Source of the DNA: SAT2750 sp964476375
Lineage (GTDB): Bacteria; Planctomycetota; Planctomycetia; Pirellulales; Pirellulaceae
Assembly: GCA_964476375.1 (NCBI GenBank)
Contig: CAYYZW010000091.1
Span: 1 to 34,182, forward strand
Direction of reading: 5' to 3'
Length of the DNA stretch: 34,182 nt
In this document: piece by piece, positions 1 to 7,547 of the stretch
How the letters are laid out: every line of letters begins with the position of its first letter
Position numbering within the stretch: position 1 is the stretch's first letter
Notes under the pieces: model-generated
Database searches by the model: none
What the model was told of the DNA's origin: nothing
The model's input: the letters and a program-made list of their open reading frames with translations, nothing else
Translations under genes and position numbers: made by a program

Positions 1-1
1 G

Positions 2-514
2 ATGGCTTTACAGAGTGGCAGGATGGCGAATTTCTATGTGCCGCCCCACACGATTCAAAAGGCACAAAGTTACCTGGACCAGGTACAGTGGCGAAACGGT
101 GCCTGGTACGGTTACATGCCTGGCCAGAAGCCGTCCTTCACAATGACTGCCGAGGGACTTCTCTGCCGGATGTACCTGGGCTGGACACTGGAATACCCGG
201 GTTTGGTGGAGGGAAGTGAATGGCTATTGGAAAACCATCCTCCCTCCCAGAAACCACGCAACATGTACTACCTGTACTATGCAACCCAGGCACTTCACCA
301 CGTCGGGGGAGAAACCTGGTCCCGTTGGAATACCGAGATGCGGAATGTGCTTGTGGAATCCCAGGAAACACGCGGGCACATGCTTGGAAGCTGGACGCCC
401 GTGGACCAGCATGACCGGGCGGGAGGACGCCTCTATGCGACCAGCATGGCAATCTGTTGCCTGGAAGTCTACTACCGGCAGCTTCCGCTTTTTAAACGTG
501 TTGACTTGAAGTGA
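2..514 (+). CDS. Prenyltransferase/squalene-oxidase-repeat protein, C-terminal part (5' truncated by window)
   Basis: The reading frame is open from the window edge and ends at 514, so only the last ~170 residues of a longer protein are visible; the ATG at base 2 need not be the real start. The segment has the alpha/alpha-barrel character of terpene cyclase/squalene-hopene-cyclase-like repeats: a GAWYGY motif, the helix around MTAEGLLCRMYLGW, then NMYYLYYATQALHHVGG and, near the end, GRLYATSMAICCLEVYYRQLP. This closing pattern is what I associate with large planctomycete proteins annotated as prenyltransferase/squalene oxidase repeat proteins, usually exported and of unknown substrate. No DXDD cyclase acid motif lies in the visible part, so catalysis cannot be judged. 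It converges on the DUF1501 gene with only 25 bases between stops. Confidence 0.75.
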   Translation: MALQSGRMANFYVPPHTIQKAQSYLDQVQWRNGAWYGYMPGQKPSFTMTAEGLLCRMYLGWTLEYPGLVEGSEWLLENHPPSQKPRNMYYLYYATQALHHVGGETWSRWNTEMRNVLVESQETRGHMLGSWTPVDQHDRAGGRLYATSMAICCLEVYYRQLPLFKRVDLK

Positions 515-539
515 AGGTGAGCCGTTCCTGCCTGCCGGG

Positions 540-1841
540 CTATCCGCTGAACACTTCTCGAACCGCTTCTCCGCCGTCGACGACCATGATCGGCCGCCCC
601 ACGTTGCTCATGTTTTCCTGGTCGGCATCCACTCCGACCGCCTGGAAAATTGTCCGTAACAGGTCGGGGATGCCGACAGGTCGATCTTCGACACCGATCC
701 CTCCCGGATCAGTGGAACCGATCACCTGGCCACCCCGTACTCCTGCCCCTGCGAGGGCAACATTGTAGGCACGTGGATAGTGGTCTCGTCCGCCACGGGC
801 ATTAATTCTCGGGGTTCGTCCAAATTCTCCCATCCAGACAACGAGTGTCTGCTCCAGGAGTCCCCGCTGCTTGAGGTCTTCAAGAAGAAATGCGTATGGC
901 TGGTCGATCTGTTCGCAGAGACTGGAGGTTCGATCAAAATTATCCTGGTGCGTATCCCAGTTGCCGGCGGCGACCTCCACAAAGGTCACACCTGCTTCAA
1001 TCAAACGGCGAGCCATCAGGCATCCCGAGGCAAATGCCGATGCCCCATACTGCTGGCGAATCGTTCCTGGTTCCTGGGAGATATCGAAGGCCTTCATGTC
1101 ACTGCTGAGCACCATGCGGGATGCTTTACCATAGACCTTGCGGTGGTTCTTGACTTCCTGCTTCGGATCCTCGTATTCATCGCTGCCGTGCAAGCTGTCG
1201 AGCAGGCTCAGTCGCCGGCTGTAACGCTCGGTGCTGGTTCCCGGGGTCGTGTTGTCGGGAGTCCGGTTCGCGTCATTGAGGACAAAGGGGTCATAGTTGA
1301 CCCCCAGCAGACCGCCCCCGGAGCCACTTCGGACACGACCGATACGGACGAAATCAGGCAGATTGGAATTGGGATCTCCAGCCTGCTGCGCCACGTGAGA
1401 CCCGATAGTCGGATGCTTGATGCTGGCAGTCGGGATGTAACCGGTATGGGCCAGGTAGGAGGCCCGTGGGTGGCTTCCCTCCTTGCTGTTCATCGAGCGG
1501 ATGATACATATGTCATTCATCGCCCGTGCCACTGAGGGGAGATGTTCAGAAATCTGGATCCCCGGAACGGATGTGGCGATTGCTGTGGTCTGACCACCAT
1601 TGGAATGGCCTGGCTTGGGGGAGAGTGTTTCAAACTGGCTGGGACCACCCTGCATCCAGAGCACGATACATGCCCTGGCCTGGCTGCGAAGCTGGGGAGC
1701 CTGGGCAGCCAGTTTGCTTCGCCAGTCCAGGCTGCCGGCTGCCAGGGCGGCGGCGGGCAGGCAACGGAGAAAGCTGCGGCGGCGAAGCTGACCGTGGCGG
1801 CCAAGCATCACATCGAGCTGGTGGTGAAGATGGTCATTCAT
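540..1841 (-). CDS. DUF1501 family exported protein (first copy)
   Basis: 433 residues, a usual length for DUF1501. The N terminus carries a twin-arginine-like export signal (RRRSFLRCLPAAALAAG, about residues 20-36), followed by the family's opening strand IVLWMQGGPSQFETLSPKPG, the EVAAGNWDTHQDNF segment and the WMGEFGRTPRIN...GRDHYPRAYN block. DUF1501 belongs to the alkaline phosphatase/sulfatase-like fold, and the His/Asp/Glu residues in these blocks are the probable metal-site residues; the substrate is unknown. It lies 54 bases downstream of a DUF1549/DUF1553 gene on the same strand, the classic planctomycete pairing, so the two are probably co-transcribed and act together outside the cytoplasm. 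Family assignment is firm; function is not. Confidence 0.9.
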   Translation of the reverse strand: MNDHLHHQLDVMLGRHGQLRRRSFLRCLPAAALAAGSLDWRSKLAAQAPQLRSQARACIVLWMQGGPSQFETLSPKPGHSNGGQTTAIATSVPGIQISEHLPSVARAMNDICIIRSMNSKEGSHPRASYLAHTGYIPTASIKHPTIGSHVAQQAGDPNSNLPDFVRIGRVRSGSGGGLLGVNYDPFVLNDANRTPDNTTPGTSTERYSRRLSLLDSLHGSDEYEDPKQEVKNHRKVYGKASRMVLSSDMKAFDISQEPGTIRQQYGASAFASGCLMARRLIEAGVTFVEVAAGNWDTHQDNFDRTSSLCEQIDQPYAFLLEDLKQRGLLEQTLVVWMGEFGRTPRINARGGRDHYPRAYNVALAGAGVRGGQVIGSTDPGGIGVEDRPVGIPDLLRTIFQAVGVDADQENMSNVGRPIMVVDGGEAVREVFSG

Positions 1842-1895
1842 GGTCTGGTATTTTCCTCTGACGATTGCCCCTGGCTGCTTCAGATCGTCTCCGGA

Positions 1896-3527
1896 TTACT
1901 TTCGATGGATGAACTCCGAGTGGTTCAGCAGGGCCCAGAGGATATCCTCGAAGGCCTCTCCCCGGTCAGTAATATCCCGGCGATAGTCCAGGCAGACCTT
2001 CAGCTCCTGCCGTGTCGGTTGCCTGGAAAGCACCTTCAGGTAGAGCTCCTCAACCAGTTGCCGGTCGCTTGTGACCTCCGCCAGCATGCGTGGCAGCACT
2101 CGTCCGCGCTGCGCGTCGACCTGCTGGTTGATGAACGGAGAGTTCATCATTGCCAGTGCCTGCGGAATGGAACCGGTGATTTCATCTCGTCGCGTGCTGG
2201 GGTCAAACCCGAAGATGCTGTTAAACAGCAGGCGAGGAGCAGACCGGTTTTGCCGATTGGCCGTTCCGTACCCGCTGGAGCGGCCAGTCGGCTGGTCCTG
2301 GATCTCGAAGACCGAGAGGAGCGAATTGAAAAGCTGGTCAGACCGTAGCCGCTGTGGGCAGTTGGCCTGGAAGGGTAATTCATCGATGGTACGACGGTTA
2401 CTCGATTCGAGCTGGTACGTCGCTGTCAACTGGATCGTTTCCATCAGCCATTTGAGATCGTACTGGTGCTCCACGAACTGGCTGGCAAGCAGGTCCAGGG
2501 TCTTCGGGGCGCTGCACTCCCGGTCAGGGCCGATATCGTCAACCGGTTCATAGAAACCCTCTCCAACCAGTTCGGACCAGAGACGGTTGACTACCGCCCG
2601 GGCAAACCAGGGGTTTTCCGGGCCTGTAAGCCAGCGCGACAGTTGTTTTCGTCGGTCTTCATCAAGTGCCCCTGTTTCCATTTTTTGGCCGGTCACGAAA
2701 AACACCGGTTGCATCAGTGTTCCTTCTGCCTGGGGATTCTCCAGGTCTGGCATGTAATGTTCCGGTGTACCACGGAAACGGTTGTTGTTGTTTGTCCGTC
2801 GTCGAGACGGCACGTCATCTGCCACCACGTTAAAGGACCGGGTATCCCCCATCGTTGGGCGGACAGCGACTCTGGGAAAGAAGGCTGCCAGCTGGTGAAA
2901 CTGTTCGCGGGTCCAGCGGTCCGTGGGGTGGTCATGGCACTGGGCACACTGGATCTGGATGCCAACAAAAATACGGGAAATCTCTGCCACCGTGTCCTCG
3001 GGACGTCCCCCCTGGGCCATGATCAGTCCGGTGCGGCCATCTTCCTGGACATTTCCCTTGGCAATGATCAGCTCTGAGGCGATCTCATTCCAGGGACGGT
3101 TGGCATTGAACTGTTCCACCAGGAAACTTTCCAGTGACCGCTGGGCCAGCACTGCCCGGTCCTCGCTGCGGCGATACATGATCACATCCCGCCAGAAACG
3201 TCCCCAGTTCTTCCCGTAAGCCTCGTCGGCCAGAAGCTGCTGGATCAAGCCGGCGCGCTTGTCCGGTTGCTCGTCGAGCACGAAAGCGAGCACATCCTCG
3301 CTGCTGGGCAGTTCTCCAATGATGTCAAGAAATGCCCGTCGCAGGAAAACCTCGTCGCTTGCACCATGGGTGCCAGGCTGGACCCCCATTTCCTCGCGGA
3401 GCATACGGTCAACCTGGCCGGCAATATCCGCTGTCGAATCCTGTGCAGGCAGGTTCCAGCAGGTACACGGCAAGAGAGCCAGGGCCACGATCCAGACGGA
3501 TCGTCTGGCGGGCAAAAACATCGACAT
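1896..3527 (-). CDS. DUF1549/DUF1553 domain protein without cytochrome c domain
   Basis: 543 residues from the chosen start at 3527 (second-best upstream start 3593). I chose 3527 because a GGA lies seven bases upstream and because it places a hydrophobic signal peptide (WIVALALLPCTCW) directly at the N terminus. DUF1549 (PSCyt2) spans roughly residues 30-240 and holds the heme-like IQCAQCHDHPTDRW motif; DUF1553 (PSD1) follows, with VVNRLWSELVGEGFYEPVDDIGP, LDLLASQFVEHQYDLKWLM, TYQ and the C-terminal LYLKVLSRQPTRQEL...LLNHSEFIHRK signature. Unlike the paralogue at 11326-14406 it lacks the N-terminal PSCyt1 cytochrome domain and is about half its length. It precedes a DUF1501 gene. The CxxCH may bind heme c, but the biochemical role of these proteins is unknown. 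Confidence 0.9.
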   Translation of the reverse strand: MSMFLPARRSVWIVALALLPCTCWNLPAQDSTADIAGQVDRMLREEMGVQPGTHGASDEVFLRRAFLDIIGELPSSEDVLAFVLDEQPDKRAGLIQQLLADEAYGKNWGRFWRDVIMYRRSEDRAVLAQRSLESFLVEQFNANRPWNEIASELIIAKGNVQEDGRTGLIMAQGGRPEDTVAEISRIFVGIQIQCAQCHDHPTDRWTREQFHQLAAFFPRVAVRPTMGDTRSFNVVADDVPSRRRTNNNNRFRGTPEHYMPDLENPQAEGTLMQPVFFVTGQKMETGALDEDRRKQLSRWLTGPENPWFARAVVNRLWSELVGEGFYEPVDDIGPDRECSAPKTLDLLASQFVEHQYDLKWLMETIQLTATYQLESSNRRTIDELPFQANCPQRLRSDQLFNSLLSVFEIQDQPTGRSSGYGTANRQNRSAPRLLFNSIFGFDPSTRRDEITGSIPQALAMMNSPFINQQVDAQRGRVLPRMLAEVTSDRQLVEELYLKVLSRQPTRQELKVCLDYRRDITDRGEAFEDILWALLNHSEFIHRK

Positions 3528-3541
3528 CACATGTTCCTTGG

Positions 3542-3589
3542 AAAAAATCACTTTCTCCTGCCCACTTTTGCTTGCCCCGGCAGGAGAAA
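3542..3589 (-). terminator. Hairpin plus T-tract between CHAT-like gene and DUF1549 gene
   Basis: A perfect 11-bp inverted repeat (TTTCTCCTGCC at 3552-3562 with GGCAGGAGAAA at 3579-3589, 16-base loop) is followed on the minus strand by GTGA and six T (3547-3542). This looks like an intrinsic terminator 84 bases past the stop of the 3673-6963 gene. It also sits only about 15 bases before the start codon of the next gene, so it could be a leader attenuator rather than, or as well as, a terminator. Confidence 0.55.
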
Positions 3590-3609
3590 CCATGCTTCCC
3601 TTCTCACTT

Positions 3610-3615
3610 ATTATA
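3610..3615 (-). promoter_or_regulatory. Candidate -10 box upstream of DUF1549/DUF1501 pair
   Basis: On the minus strand bases 3615-3610 read TATAAT within TTTATAATAAG, a perfect -10 hexamer in an otherwise GC-rich region, 83 bases before the start at 3527. No good TTGACA-like -35 sits at 16-18 bases spacing, so this is a moderate candidate. If real, the transcript would include the hairpin at 3552-3589. Confidence 0.35.
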
Positions 3616-3672
3616 AACCCATACAGAACCTAAAAGTTTCGCCCCAAGCCTATTTATTACTCATTCCTGTCT

Positions 3673-6600
3673 TCAGGAAGAGGGCTTGATAAAGGAGGGT
3701 GGCTTGAACTTGAAGGGTTCACCGGGCCTGGCGGGGGGGAGAGGGTTTGCCTTTGGAGGCGGGCCGGGAAGAACATTCCGTGCGGGAGGTTGTGCAGGAT
3801 TGGGAGCCTGGCCGAAGGGCTTGTTGGGGTTCCGGTTTGCCGGAGCCAGGTTGTTGTTCCGTGGGGGATTGGGAAGTTCTCCCCTGGCCCCGTTGTTGTC
3901 CGCGTCGTTGGCATTATTCTTGTTACCAGCGGCGGCGGGTTTTTTCTTCATTCCGGGGGGCATCGCATCGGGAACCGTGGCGACCGGTTGCGGTTGTCCC
4001 GGAGTTAATTTTGTGTCGGCCACAATGTAGCCCGCCCAGAACCAGGGGTGGTTTGCCAAAAGTGGGTCGCTGGCGGTGCCACTGATACGGGGCTCCAGGT
4101 CCGTGTCGACCAGTTGCTGTCGCATTTCCATGACCACCTCTCGCCAGGCAGTATCGGCCGCTTTCTCAGGAAGTTGTGCTGCAAGTTTTCGCATCAGGTC
4201 ATGACTTGTTTCCCCACCCGGTCGCCAGCGACTGAGCACAACGGTCCGTGTTCCTGAGGCCATCAAGCCATTGATGCTCAAAAAGACCTCCATACCGTTC
4301 CCGCCACGTTTGAGCGAGTTTTCTGCCGCCGTGTGAAAGGCTGGCAGGATTACCTGCTGACAACGCCCCCAGGGCAATGCCATCCAGCTTCCCAGGTTGC
4401 TTCCGGGACGTCCGCGATCCAGTGAAAGGGGGGCCAGGCTGTAAGGGGATTTCGCCATGTCGTCGAGTTCCGCCATCACGAACAGCCGGTCATAAAGGGT
4501 GGAGACGACGCTGGAAGGGCCGGCAAGGTCCCCGGAGAGCCTGTTGGAACCTTCAATTTCAGCGATGAATTTTTCTGCTCCCTGGGCGGCTATCCTCTCA
4601 TCTTCGCCGGGAACCATGGTCGTGGAAACGAACCCGGTACGCCCCAGGGGAGGGTGGTTACGGCCGTCACCCATCGCCAGCGAGACATAGGGGCTGTAGC
4701 GGATGGAGAGTTGCTGGAGCAGGGGCTGGTCATTACGCAGCAGGGCTTCGAAGGGGAGATACCAGAGTGGGCCATCAGGAACAATGACCAGCCTGGTGAC
4801 GTTGTCCAGGATCGTTGGAGGCGCACCAGAGAACAGCATCTCGGTGATCTGCGATGCACTCTCCTTCCAGCTCTCCGTTGCCAGGTTGGCGACCTTGATG
4901 TCCACGTTCTTGTCAAAGTGCCCAAGCTGGCGAAGCAGGGTCTTCATTTCCCCCGTGATTTTTCCTAGCGATGCCAGTTGCCAGTACTCGTACTTCTTGT
5001 TCCCCAGGGCGAAGGCAAGCATGCCCCGGCTGGTGGCAAAGAAGACCAGGATCATTTCTCCATCCGGGATCACTCGTTGGAGTTCCTTGACGTCCCGGAT
5101 CCTGGGGAAGCAGAACTGGGCGGCATCTCCCTGCAAGGAGATTTCCCGCATCATGATTTCCTGGGCCCTGGCAAGCACAGTGAGTTGCCCATAGAGTTCT
5201 TTTTCCTGCCTGGCCTGCTCCTCATCATCACCACCGATTGGCATTTGCTGGAGTTGCTGGCTGACCATCCTCGCACGTTCCCTGACAGGACCATACTTGG
5301 GGTAATTGGCCAGCAGATCCCGGCGCTGCAAGAGTGCTTTTGGAGTCAGTGCATCCTCGGGAGCTTCCAGGGTCCAGCGCAGGGAAAGGAGCCGGCCACC
5401 CATTGGAAGGCTACTGTAAAAGCGATGTCGGCGGATCCGATCGGAGATTTCGATAGCACGCTCAAGCTCCTTACGTTGCATGACAACCTGGAACCAGTGT
5501 TCCATCGGAAGCAGGTGGGGAGAGAGAAGATAGGTGAGTGTTTCTTCCGGTTGAAAAACCCAGTCGGCCGAGGTCGGCTCGCGGAGTACACGCGAGAAGA
5601 GATCATCGGCGACTTTCTCTGAAAGCGCCCCGGCCTTGAAGAGCGCATCGGCCTGTGCGATCTGGAGTAACCAGTGCGAAGATTGTTTCTGGAATGCCAT
5701 TACCTTGCTGAAGGAGGCATCCCCGAGATCCAGGTTACCCATCTGGTAGTGTGCCAGGGCCGTCACGTAGTTGACGCGGGCCGAAAGTGTTCCATTGGCC
5801 ATGTCATGCCGTCGCACCGCAGTCACCGCCCGATCAATCATGGCGAGGGCTTTGGCTGGTTCACCTCCACGACCATAGTTTTCGGCTGCGGAAACAAAAA
5901 CCGACGCTTGTACGAAATCAGATTCTGTCCGTCCCCAGGCAGCGGCAACAGGAAGCGGGACAAATAACCCCTTTCCCCCGACGATCTGGTGTGTTCGTGA
6001 TGCCCAGCGGAGAGATTCCTCGACAGTGCGATATTCCTCAAACAGACCGGCGTTCAGAGAAGCTTCGATGAAGTAGGAAGCGGCCTGGGGGAATTGTTCC
6101 TGCTGGAAAGCCAGTTTCCCCAGTTCGAGCATGGCCACCGAGGTGAGCACGTGGTCAAATCGGCCACTTATCAGCATGGCTTGCTGCAGCTGTGCTGCTG
6201 CCTGGCCAGACTGGCCGGCCGAGGCTTGGGCAAGTCCCAGTTGCAGGCTGATCCATGCCTGGGACCAGTGATTGGGGCGTGTTGGCCTCCGTGAGAGGGC
6301 ATCCAGCAGTTGCAGGGTAAGAGGCGAGTATGGACAGGTGGGGCCCATGATTGCCAGTCGCCTCCGCATGGCAAGGGCCGTGCACTGAACGATCTCCTCG
6401 GCATGGATTGGGAACAATTGCAGCGGGACGTAGACACCTCCCTGGGCGAGTACCTGGAGGTTGTTAAGTCTGCCTTGCAGGCTGTTGATTGTGCTGGGGA
6501 CCTGACCGATGACCGGGGTTCTCTGGCTGATAGCCCAGGCGATAGGCTTGCGTGCCCTGCCGGAGAGCTGGATGGCAGCAGGGTAATCAAGAGCGAGCAG

Positions 6601-6963
6601 CCAGTTCTGGTGGGCGACATAAAGCTGCAGGGCAGCCTCAAATCGTTCAAGTGCTTCTGCTGTTCGACCCATCTGGTAGTAACACTCGCCCATCATGGCG
6701 TAGTAACAGATCGAGTCGACCCAGCGGCCTTCGGAACTGCGGATTCCAGACCGGGCTGCAGATTCGAAACCCCGGCTGGCGCGGACAAAATCACCGTCGC
6801 GCATGATTGCCTTGGCAAGGAAATAATCCTGCCTGGGAACTGCATTGAGGTTCTGTGATCTGGCCTGGTGTGCCGGAAGAGAAATGGCGATCAGGAAAAA
6901 AAACAGGATCACCCGCATCAAGCGGTGGAGAGCTGTTTTCTCGCCTTGCAAGGTGAAATGCAT
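3673..6963 (-). CDS. Exported TPR protein with degenerate CHAT-like domain and Pro/Asn-rich tail
   Basis: 1096 residues. Start 6963 is favoured over 6918 by a GGAG eight bases upstream. A signal peptide or anchor follows (VILFFFLIAISLPAHQARSQ, residues 18-37). Residues ~45-510 are helical repeats of TPR type, for example YYAMMGECYYQMGRTAEAL (88-105) and AMLELGKLAFQQEQFPQAA (277-295). Residues ~615-983 resemble a CHAT (caspase-HetF-associated) domain: LVIVPDGPLWYLPFEALL (725-742), the strand TRTVVLSRWRPG (905-916), and NHPWFWAGYIVAD (971-983). The places where active CHAT proteases carry HxxxHG and SACETG read LFVMAELDD (827-835) and VILPAFHTA (871-879), so the catalytic His and Cys seem absent. 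Residues ~985-1096 are a low-complexity Pro/Asn/Lys tail. Function unknown; a scaffold or binding role outside the cytoplasm is an inference. Confidence 0.8.
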   Translation of the reverse strand: MHFTLQGEKTALHRLMRVILFFFLIAISLPAHQARSQNLNAVPRQDYFLAKAIMRDGDFVRASRGFESAARSGIRSSEGRWVDSICYYAMMGECYYQMGRTAEALERFEAALQLYVAHQNWLLALDYPAAIQLSGRARKPIAWAISQRTPVIGQVPSTINSLQGRLNNLQVLAQGGVYVPLQLFPIHAEEIVQCTALAMRRRLAIMGPTCPYSPLTLQLLDALSRRPTRPNHWSQAWISLQLGLAQASAGQSGQAAAQLQQAMLISGRFDHVLTSVAMLELGKLAFQQEQFPQAASYFIEASLNAGLFEEYRTVEESLRWASRTHQIVGGKGLFVPLPVAAAWGRTESDFVQASVFVSAAENYGRGGEPAKALAMIDRAVTAVRRHDMANGTLSARVNYVTALAHYQMGNLDLGDASFSKVMAFQKQSSHWLLQIAQADALFKAGALSEKVADDLFSRVLREPTSADWVFQPEETLTYLLSPHLLPMEHWFQVVMQRKELERAIEISDRIRRHRFYSSLPMGGRLLSLRWTLEAPEDALTPKALLQRRDLLANYPKYGPVRERARMVSQQLQQMPIGGDDEEQARQEKELYGQLTVLARAQEIMMREISLQGDAAQFCFPRIRDVKELQRVIPDGEMILVFFATSRGMLAFALGNKKYEYWQLASLGKITGEMKTLLRQLGHFDKNVDIKVANLATESWKESASQITEMLFSGAPPTILDNVTRLVIVPDGPLWYLPFEALLRNDQPLLQQLSIRYSPYVSLAMGDGRNHPPLGRTGFVSTTMVPGEDERIAAQGAEKFIAEIEGSNRLSGDLAGPSSVVSTLYDRLFVMAELDDMAKSPYSLAPLSLDRGRPGSNLGSWMALPWGRCQQVILPAFHTAAENSLKRGGNGMEVFLSINGLMASGTRTVVLSRWRPGGETSHDLMRKLAAQLPEKAADTAWREVVMEMRQQLVDTDLEPRISGTASDPLLANHPWFWAGYIVADTKLTPGQPQPVATVPDAMPPGMKKKPAAAGNKNNANDADNNGARGELPNPPRNNNLAPANRNPNKPFGQAPNPAQPPARNVLPGPPPKANPLPPARPGEPFKFKPPSFIKPSS

Positions 6964-7315
6964 ACCGATTTCTCCACAGCACGGGAGGGATCGTTTGTGA
7001 CTCGATTCCGGTGCTTTATCCCGTCTATCGGCGACAGGACGGGGGGGATCGGCAGGGGGAATCCGGGGATCCAGGGCTGGATTCTTCCGGGCTCCAGTTT
7101 ACCGAGTAACAACGAATTCCCCCAGCTTTCCCATGATAGTCAATTTGTAACGCTTATTAGGATTTTTGGCCTTAATCCCCCAAAGTCTAGGGGAAATCTT
7201 CAAAGTGTAACGGTTAGATAACCGATGAAGGTCGTGATGATATCACGGGTTAGCTAGTCTCTCCGGCTTGGCTCCCATCCACCACCCGGTTTGAATGCTC
7301 TACAAGGACTGGACG
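6964..7315. other. 352-base divergent intergenic region
   Basis: No convincing gene. The region lies between the divergent CHAT-like gene and the small lipoprotein gene, so it must hold both promoters, but I see no strong -35/-10 pair. The left part (7030-7110) is GC-rich with G runs; the right part is AT-richer (TTGTAACGC at 7145, GGATTTTTGGCC at 7160). Two short palindromes at 7211-7224 and 7233-7247 are listed separately. Confidence 0.6.
7211..7247. promoter_or_regulatory. Two adjacent palindromes upstream of small lipoprotein gene
   Basis: CGGTTA-GA-TAACCG (7211-7224) is a perfect 6-bp dyad with a two-base centre; CGTGAT-GAT-ATCACG (7233-7247) is a perfect 6-bp dyad with a three-base centre. 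They are eight bases apart and end about 70 bases before the start codon at 7316. This arrangement suits regulator binding sites, but no regulator is known. Confidence 0.35.
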
Positions 7316-7540
7316 ATGAAAAAGAGAACGCACAAGCAGTTCTATGCACTGTTGTTGGGGGTCGGCCTGGTTGCCGTTTCATTCGGCAGTGGTTGCCAGT
7401 CCCATATGGCTGGGCAAAACCTCCCCAGCCCCTGGTATACCAATGACGATGTCCAGTACTTTGCACCAGCCTCGGAAATGAAGCTGGCTCGTGAAGCGGC
7501 GATCATGAAAGAGTACGCGGCCCAGCGACAGCAAGACTAG
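7316..7540 (+). CDS. Small predicted lipoprotein
   Basis: 74 residues. The start at 7316 is set by an AAGGA about eight bases upstream; an in-frame TTG at 7295 is less likely. The N terminus is a lipoprotein-type signal: MKKRTHK, a hydrophobic stretch LLLGVGLVAVSFGSG, then a Cys at residue 27 followed by QS. The mature part is only ~48 residues, hydrophilic, with LPSPWYTNDDVQYFAPASEMKLAREAA. The lipobox is not canonical (SGSGC rather than LxGC), but Gly at -1 and Ser/Gly at -3 are tolerated. It would be a membrane-tethered periplasmic peptide. I do not recognise a family. It converges on the ftr gene with seven bases between the stops. Confidence 0.65.
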   Translation: MKKRTHKQFYALLLGVGLVAVSFGSGCQSHMAGQNLPSPWYTNDDVQYFAPASEMKLAREAAIMKEYAAQRQQD

Positions 7541-7547
7541 AATCAGG

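Noticed and set aside
780..1535. Long plus-strand ORF opposite the first DUF1501 gene
   Set aside because: It is the antisense shadow of a well supported gene and encodes no recognisable domain.
3673..6963. CHAT-caspase defence system
   Set aside because: The protein is exported, seems to lack the catalytic dyad and has no neighbouring effector, gasdermin-like or Type III-E-like genes.
6868..7221. 117-codon plus-strand ORF in the divergent gap upstream of the lipoprotein gene
   Set aside because: It begins antisense to the CHAT-like gene's signal peptide, has irregular composition and no ribosome-binding site or domain.
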